This document shows positions 60,401 to 64,000 of a stretch of 64,000 bases of DNA, piece after piece. How positions within the stretch are numbered: the stretch's first letter is position 1; each line of letters opens with the position of its first letter. The DNA comes from Bordetella ansorpii. GTDB taxonomy: Bacteria > Pseudomonadota > Gammaproteobacteria > Burkholderiales > Burkholderiaceae_B. A model generated the notes under the pieces. It was given only the letters and a program-made list of their open reading frames with translations. It made no database searches and was not told where the DNA came from. The stretch spans positions 186,001 to 250,000 of the forward strand of contig NZ_FKBS01000025.1 in NCBI RefSeq assembly GCF_900078315.1, written 5' to 3'. A program made the position numbers and the translations under genes.

Positions 60401-63400
60401 CCCACCAGCGATATCTACGGTTAGATTCCCGCCTCCAAGCGTACCGACTCCTGAAAAGCCCACAAAGTAAGGAAGCCCTCCATTAGTTTCTGTCGGTGCC
60501 GCATAAGGCTCATTTGCATATGTGCCAAAATTAATCCACCAAGCCGTGGGAATAGGCTCGACATCGACTGCACTCCCTGAGCCTTGCCGCCACAGCCAGT
60601 TGCCTACTGCACTTCCCGACCTCTGGATCCTTTCACCAGCAAAGGGCGCTGTTCGTTCGCCCAGGCCATCCCCTGTGATATCACCGCCGGCACGCAGCAA
60701 TACGTTTCCGCCATGCTCGGGATAATAGGCCTGATAAATGGAGCTTCCGTTTACCAGATGCTCCAGGTTTGCTCCATCCGGCCCGAGCACAGAGCCGTCA
60801 GAACCCAATGCACCACGGCTTTGCTGGTACGCTTGCCCTAAGTCCGCAGACTGTGTTCCCGCGGTATACAACCCATAGGGAGAAGACATCTCCACACTGC
60901 CTGCGGCGATTACTTCTAGATCGCCAGTGCCAGTTCGGATAACACTAGGCAAAGCATCAAGACCAAAATATCCAGACACCCCGTCGCCCGATTCGGTGCA
61001 GTATTGTGGGCGCACGCGGCAAAGCGCCAACAAGTTATCCGGCACCGGCGTGCCTGCCTCATAAGGGCTTTCCGGCGTCCAAACTAGCTGCCCGCCACCC
61101 TCTTCCAATAAACGATAATGCGTGTCTGCCAGTGTCAACGCCAACGCTCGTCCAGCGAGCGTCGAGCGCGGATCGGCGGCTTGCAAATCCGCGCCGGCGA
61201 CAAGGCGCATCCCCCACGACAACGACCCCTCTTCCAACATGGGGGCCAATGCCCAATTTTTCCCCTGCGCTGCTTCATCCTTTGCCCGCAACGGCACGCT
61301 CACTGCGTCGTCAGGCAACACCACCTTGGTGTCGGATGGGATCAGCGCACCGACTCTCAGCGGCAGCGTCTCGGCGAGCTTCACCGCGACGGGCAAAGCC
61401 CTACCTTGAGGCCAAACCATAGACGCTAGCCGAGCAGCACCGGGAAGTCGCGTACCACCATCGAGCCTAGTGCCAATCGGCAACGAAACCGGCTCTGAGA
61501 GCACCGTTCCGGCAGGGAACCATACCGTGCCGTCCGCGTGGCGAATTGCGGCGTGGACCGTGGTACTGGCCGGCAGCGTGATGGCGGCATCGAGCACACC
61601 GTGCACTGGCAGTTCGAAGCCTGCGGGCAGAGAAAACGCCTGGATTGGCACATCGTAATTCAGCACCTTTCCAGCCAGGTACTCCGTGCCGGCCGCCAAC
61701 TCCACACCGGTGCTTGGCACGATCAAATCGCCGCCAAAGGGTTGTTCGCCCCGAATCAGAAGCCATCCATTGCCATCGATCTCTGCTGTATCAGGCGGCG
61801 GCGCAAAGCCGTCGGTGATACTGCCATAAATATCGAGCCCGCCCTCGGCACGGATCGCGAGTGCGCCGGGCTCGCCAGAGCCGCGAACGGCCGTTTGTTC
61901 GAAGTGGGGATTCAGGCTTACGTAGCGATAACCCGACAGGTCAAGGTCCCCAGGCACGACGATCCGGCCGCCGGGGTTGGTTGCGGCATTGCTGACGATT
62001 TCGACGCCCGGACGCAGATGGAAAACATCACGATAGGTATCGTTGTTCAAACCCGCCAGCTTAATGCCCAGTAGCGTGCTGTTTTTCACGGCCTCGCTGA
62101 TGAATGTCTCGCTCTGCGCATGCTTACCCTGCAGGTAAGCCTGGTCGATGTATTGATATGCTTCGCCATCAGTAAACGAATCTTCAGCCACAGGCGCATC
62201 GTCATATCGGTAAGTGGCGTTGACCGAGATCGATCGTGCTCCCAAGATGTCCACCGGGCCGGTTGCGGCAACAGCCATATCCCCGAACGTCTCCGCATCG
62301 GCATCGTCATATCTTCCGTTCGAGCCCAGGCGCGGCGCATTGAGTTCAAGCGTGCCTCGCTGAGCACCATCATGCTCTCCAGGTCCTGCACCCACGACAG
62401 CATCGGTGCCATGTCGCAGATCGATGCGTGATTCCTGTGCGAGCATCAAGGTGCCCTCACCCGAGTTCAACTCCACGATCGCCCTGTTCGGCGCATCGAT
62501 GATCTTGCCGTAGCTGTCCACACGCAACACGCGACCGTGCGCGTCCAGCTCGGCGCCGCTTGCAATCGTCAGACCGTGCTTACCAGCCAAGCGGATCGAT
62601 CCTACTCGTTCACCACTTGCATCGATTTTTCCAACAACCGTCAGATGTCCGCCATCCAACGAGACATTGACCTCGCCTGCCTGCACGTCGTCGCCGATGG
62701 TCAGATTTCCTTGCTTAAGCTGGAAGCTACGGCTACCTATCAAACCACCCGCATTCAGGCGTTGGTTCAAGGCTGCAAAATCACCGTCCAACGCACCGCC
62801 GTCGCTCAAGCGCTGGGCTCGGATATCTATGCCGCCGGCCTTATACGGCACCAGCGTGCCGCCCGCGTCGTAATAGCCGCTCGCTGTGCCGTGGATATCC
62901 CCCAGCAACTCCACCGAGCCCGCCTCTTCGCTAAGCGCGATGGCCGTCAATAGCCCGGCCTGGTTATGCTCGGCGGAAAGATCGACTCGCGAAGCTTCCG
63001 ACTGATAGATATTGCCACGCTCGCTTCCCAGAATGACATCCCCACCCCAGCTATATCTGGTGACGTCATCGAACTGTACCGCCCGGCCTGCCATATCGAC
63101 TCGCGCCATGCCCGTCAAGTGCAGATCCCCTTCAGCCTGAAGTGTCAGCCTGCCACTAGGCAGCACCACCGCGGTATCCAAAGTTATCTGTCCACCGGAG
63201 ACTGCCAATTCTGCACCGAGGGCATCTACGGCCCCATCAGCACGTGCCTCAGCATTCTCAAGAGCGGTTATCACGACAACCCCACCGGCATGGATGCGGT
63301 TGATCGAGCCTGCTGCGCCAGTCATAAGCGGCGTGCGAATGTTCAGATTCCCGCCACTGTATTCGGCGCCTTCGCCCTCTACAAACGCACCTCGCGCCCG

Positions 63401-64000
63401 GTAAACGGAGAAAGTTCCCTGGTGATTGGCGGTCACACGCTCGGAGGCCGTCAAACTCACATCGGCAAACCCCACCGTAATGCGCTGCGGATCATCGTTG
63501 ACGTTGGGTCGTGCGTACGGACCATAACCGAAGGTAACTTGGTTGGCGCGAATATCCAGGCTACCTTGGCCCGTCCCTGCTCCATCAGCAATAATCGCCC
63601 CAGGCGCATTAGTTGCGCCCTGCCAGACTAGATGATCAGTTTCAATCAGGGCGACATCGGAAGCCTCGCCATATCCGTAAATGGCCGGGGTAGCGAGTAC
63701 CAGGCTCTCGAGACTCGATTCTCCAGTGCTCGCGTCCCGCGTTCTGAGGCCCGTCGTGCCGTAAAAATTGACCGAGTCCCTGACCGTCAAGGTCAAACTC
63801 TTGAGTGCCGGTGCGTTGAACTCGGTATCACCGAGCAGTAGGCGATCAAGCAAACCTTGATTCAGGGTCAGCCCTGTCGGTAAACGCCCCCGATCGTCAA
63901 TCGACTGGAGCACATCACCTTCGCCAATGTTTACCGCGCCTACGGCGAGAATCAAGTTTTCTGTGCCATAACGAACGTCCGAACCCAACTGAAAGGTGTT
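57488..64000 (-). CDS. Filamentous-haemagglutinin-like giant adhesin, C-terminal part (5' end off window)
   Basis: At least 2,170 residues are visible and the frame is still open at the right edge (codons for NTFQLGSDVRYG), so the N-terminal signal and two-partner-secretion domain lie outside. The sequence is low-complexity, Gly/Ala/Asp-rich beta-helix repeat (LTLTVRDSVNF, GQDIRMEDRASV, QGDINAGRGAK), as in FhaB-like adhesins. The C-terminal ~80 residues (LDLIAPLGTIDAGEAGIRFSGNANFAALQVVNAANI...VQILGFG) match the end of the FHA/DUF3739 family type. Secreted through an outer-membrane TpsB-like transporter; binds host or other cells. No frameshift seen. Confidence 0.85.
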   Translation of the reverse strand, partial: NTFQLGSDVRYGTENLILAVGAVNIGEGDVLQSIDDRGRLPTGLTLNQGLLDRLLLGDTEFNAPALKSLTLTVRDSVNFYGTTGLRTRDASTGESSLESLVLATPAIYGYGEASDVALIETDHLVWQGATNAPGAIIADGAGTGQGSLDIRANQVTFGYGPYARPNVNDDPQRITVGFADVSLTASERVTANHQGTFSVYRARGAFVEGEGAEYSGGNLNIRTPLMTGAAGSINRIHAGGVVVITALENAEARADGAVDALGAELAVSGGQITLDTAVVLPSGRLTLQAEGDLHLTGMARVDMAGRAVQFDDVTRYSWGGDVILGSERGNIYQSEASRVDLSAEHNQAGLLTAIALSEEAGSVELLGDIHGTASGYYDAGGTLVPYKAGGIDIRAQRLSDGGALDGDFAALNQRLNAGGLIGSRSFQLKQGNLTIGDDVQAGEVNVSLDGGHLTVVGKIDASGERVGSIRLAGKHGLTIASGAELDAHGRVLRVDSYGKIIDAPNRAIVELNSGEGTLMLAQESRIDLRHGTDAVVGAGPGEHDGAQRGTLELNAPRLGSNGRYDDADAETFGDMAVAATGPVDILGARSISVNATYRYDDAPVAEDSFTDGEAYQYIDQAYLQGKHAQSETFISEAVKNSTLLGIKLAGLNNDTYRDVFHLRPGVEIVSNAATNPGGRIVVPGDLDLSGYRYVSLNPHFEQTAVRGSGEPGALAIRAEGGLDIYGSITDGFAPPPDTAEIDGNGWLLIRGEQPFGGDLIVPSTGVELAAGTEYLAGKVLNYDVPIQAFSLPAGFELPVHGVLDAAITLPASTTVHAAIRHADGTVWFPAGTVLSEPVSLPIGTRLDGGTRLPGAARLASMVWPQGRALPVAVKLAETLPLRVGALIPSDTKVVLPDDAVSVPLRAKDEAAQGKNWALAPMLEEGSLSWGMRLVAGADLQAADPRSTLAGRALALTLADTHYRLLEEGGGQLVWTPESPYEAGTPVPDNLLALCRVRPQYCTESGDGVSGYFGLDALPSVIRTGTGDLEVIAAGSVEMSSPYGLYTAGTQSADLGQAYQQSRGALGSDGSVLGPDGANLEHLVNGSSIYQAYYPEHGGNVLLRAGGDITGDGLGERTAPFAGERIQRSGSAVGNWLWRQGSGSAVDVEPIPTAWWINFGTYANEPYAAPTETNGGLPYFVGFSGVGTLGGGNLTVDIAGGLGTGDVVRTNSLSNKPRNEGLVLAVASTGRQLDDGQLILTGGGDLIVSAGGSINRGLRDANRFLSSNTRNELHDMNTKLVNLRGTVNLNVGRIGSINTIYGTNFQYFDRVEVRPFDPFSPSKAISTGGISLAPGDATVNINARGDLVVGGAIDPGRVKIQNTTPYRMSNGEPTVGGGQTWFSLWTDNTAINLLSAGGNLTPITYQASATHATVITGRETSPTDGAFVYPSSLTAVAASGNIYYGPSASAWNTNATNFLRYGLLLAPSANTDARLDLLAGDSIYAGGAWIARSGAALNAVPTPLNPAFVGRDSAGTAVASNLNGYGLAANALGRFPLIAKGPNNVSSITPQYSQPVRVYALDGDIVGVATGAIYRFSGTGNVLNGQTWYVGANPVRMIAGRDIVKSGMELGESRSIPGEVGNQTPSAGSFTTNFFYHDDVNDVSVVQAGRDLLYSSFDVAGPGVLEIIAGQDIRMEDRASVRSLGAVVPGDSRLGASIVMQAGYASVEFENFSDFLDAYLDPDNLADPARPLADQPGKVVTAYSGQLTLADWLRAEYGYSGEDDGAQTYLQTKQDEIDAQRGSGSTAPRRDLQRDFERAGSVYLVNWLSSRFDDFDPLGDPRAYLVALPSDLQRDYARQIYFAELRAGGREYNDADGPRFGSYLRGRNVIAALFPENNAQGEPISYDGDIVMYGNSGVQTLFGGDVQMLTPGGGQTFGVEGANPASTAGVITQGQGNIQLYSRDSILLGQSRIMTTFGGDILAWSAQGDINAGRGAKTTVVYTPPRRVYDDFGNVTLAPQVPSTGAGIATDAPIAEVPPGDLDLIAPLGTIDAGEAGIRFSGNANFAALQVVNAANIVGQGEVTGIPVVAAVNVGALTSASAASTAAATSAQEAVARARAETRQNLPSIISVQILGFGDEGSSAPANPEPRVQAPAPVKYNPNAPVQIIGNGRLTDTARVKLTARERASLD

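Noticed and set aside
1-64000. CRISPR array, tRNA or rRNA gene, integrase and attachment site
   Set aside because: No regularly spaced repeats, no tRNA T-loop in a cloverleaf context, no rRNA sequence and no integrase or relaxase motif were found, so island ends cannot be set.

Overview
The window looks like the chromosome of a high-GC betaproteobacterium, most likely Burkholderiales (Alcaligenaceae/Burkholderiaceae type). It carries type II secretion genes, a very large filamentous-haemagglutinin-like adhesin, H-NS-like and ProQ/FinO proteins, and a dense accessory region with the gene content of an integrative conjugative element (ICE) or genomic island. I cannot assign a genus from sequence alone. 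No integrase, relaxase, tRNA or att site was recognised, so the island boundaries are not visible.

Layout. (1) 0-9.2 kb, minus strand: ICE maintenance backbone (beta-class DNA methyltransferase, VbhA-like antitoxin with a Fic-KfrB toxin, an exported protein, a DUF3560 protein, a large ParB-like protein, a glutaredoxin-like protein, SSB). A ~160-base leader with a covarying hairpin occurs at 403-560 and again at 9306-9468. (2) 10-22 kb: cargo with a defence flavour: an Asp/Glu-racemase-like enzyme, a coupled two-gene operon with an ImmA/IrrE-like protein, an Mrr-like nuclease, a complete IS3-family element with a CTG target duplication, RadC-like and DUF2958 proteins, and a 1,289-residue protein read as REase-TPR-GreAB_C-PIN. 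(3) 21.6-26.4 kb: XRE/MmyB-like regulator divergent from an MFS exporter, ProQ-like protein, EEP nuclease, and a Tlde1-like L,D-transpeptidase-fold effector with a small membrane partner. (4) 26.6-31.5 kb: more ICE backbone (a small gene behind a LexA-type box, DUF932, Zn-ribbon protein, H-NS-like protein).

(5) 33.8-44.95 kb: a tightly packed, mostly start-stop-overlapping minus-strand operon that looks like a natural-product cluster. It holds radical SAM, ATP-grasp, MFS exporter, DegT aminotransferase, a degenerate class I aminoacyl-tRNA-synthetase-like protein, a kinase-GNAT fusion, a shortened DegT-like protein, a GNAT-histidine phosphatase fusion, a glycosyltransferase and a nucleoside-deoxyribosyltransferase/CMP-hydrolase-like enzyme. 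A stand-alone GNAT paralogue lies just beyond it on the plus strand. The combination recalls cytosine-nucleoside antibiotic pathways (blasticidin/mildiomycin type). That is inference, but it is one of the two best candidates for something undescribed.

(6) 45.4-54.3 kb: the other best candidate. Five divergent paralogues combine a Phd/YefM-like N-terminal segment with a domain resembling the N-terminal (DUF772) part of IS5-type transposases, but have no DDE catalytic part. They are interleaved with two related LysR regulators (each divergent from one paralogue), two ECF-like sigma factors (one start-stop coupled to a paralogue) and a VapC/Phd toxin-antitoxin pair. (7) 54.4-64 kb: type II secretion gspC facing gspH-gspI-gspJ, with a second VapC/Phd pair inserted between them, then the C-terminal ~2,170 residues of a giant exported adhesin running off the right edge.
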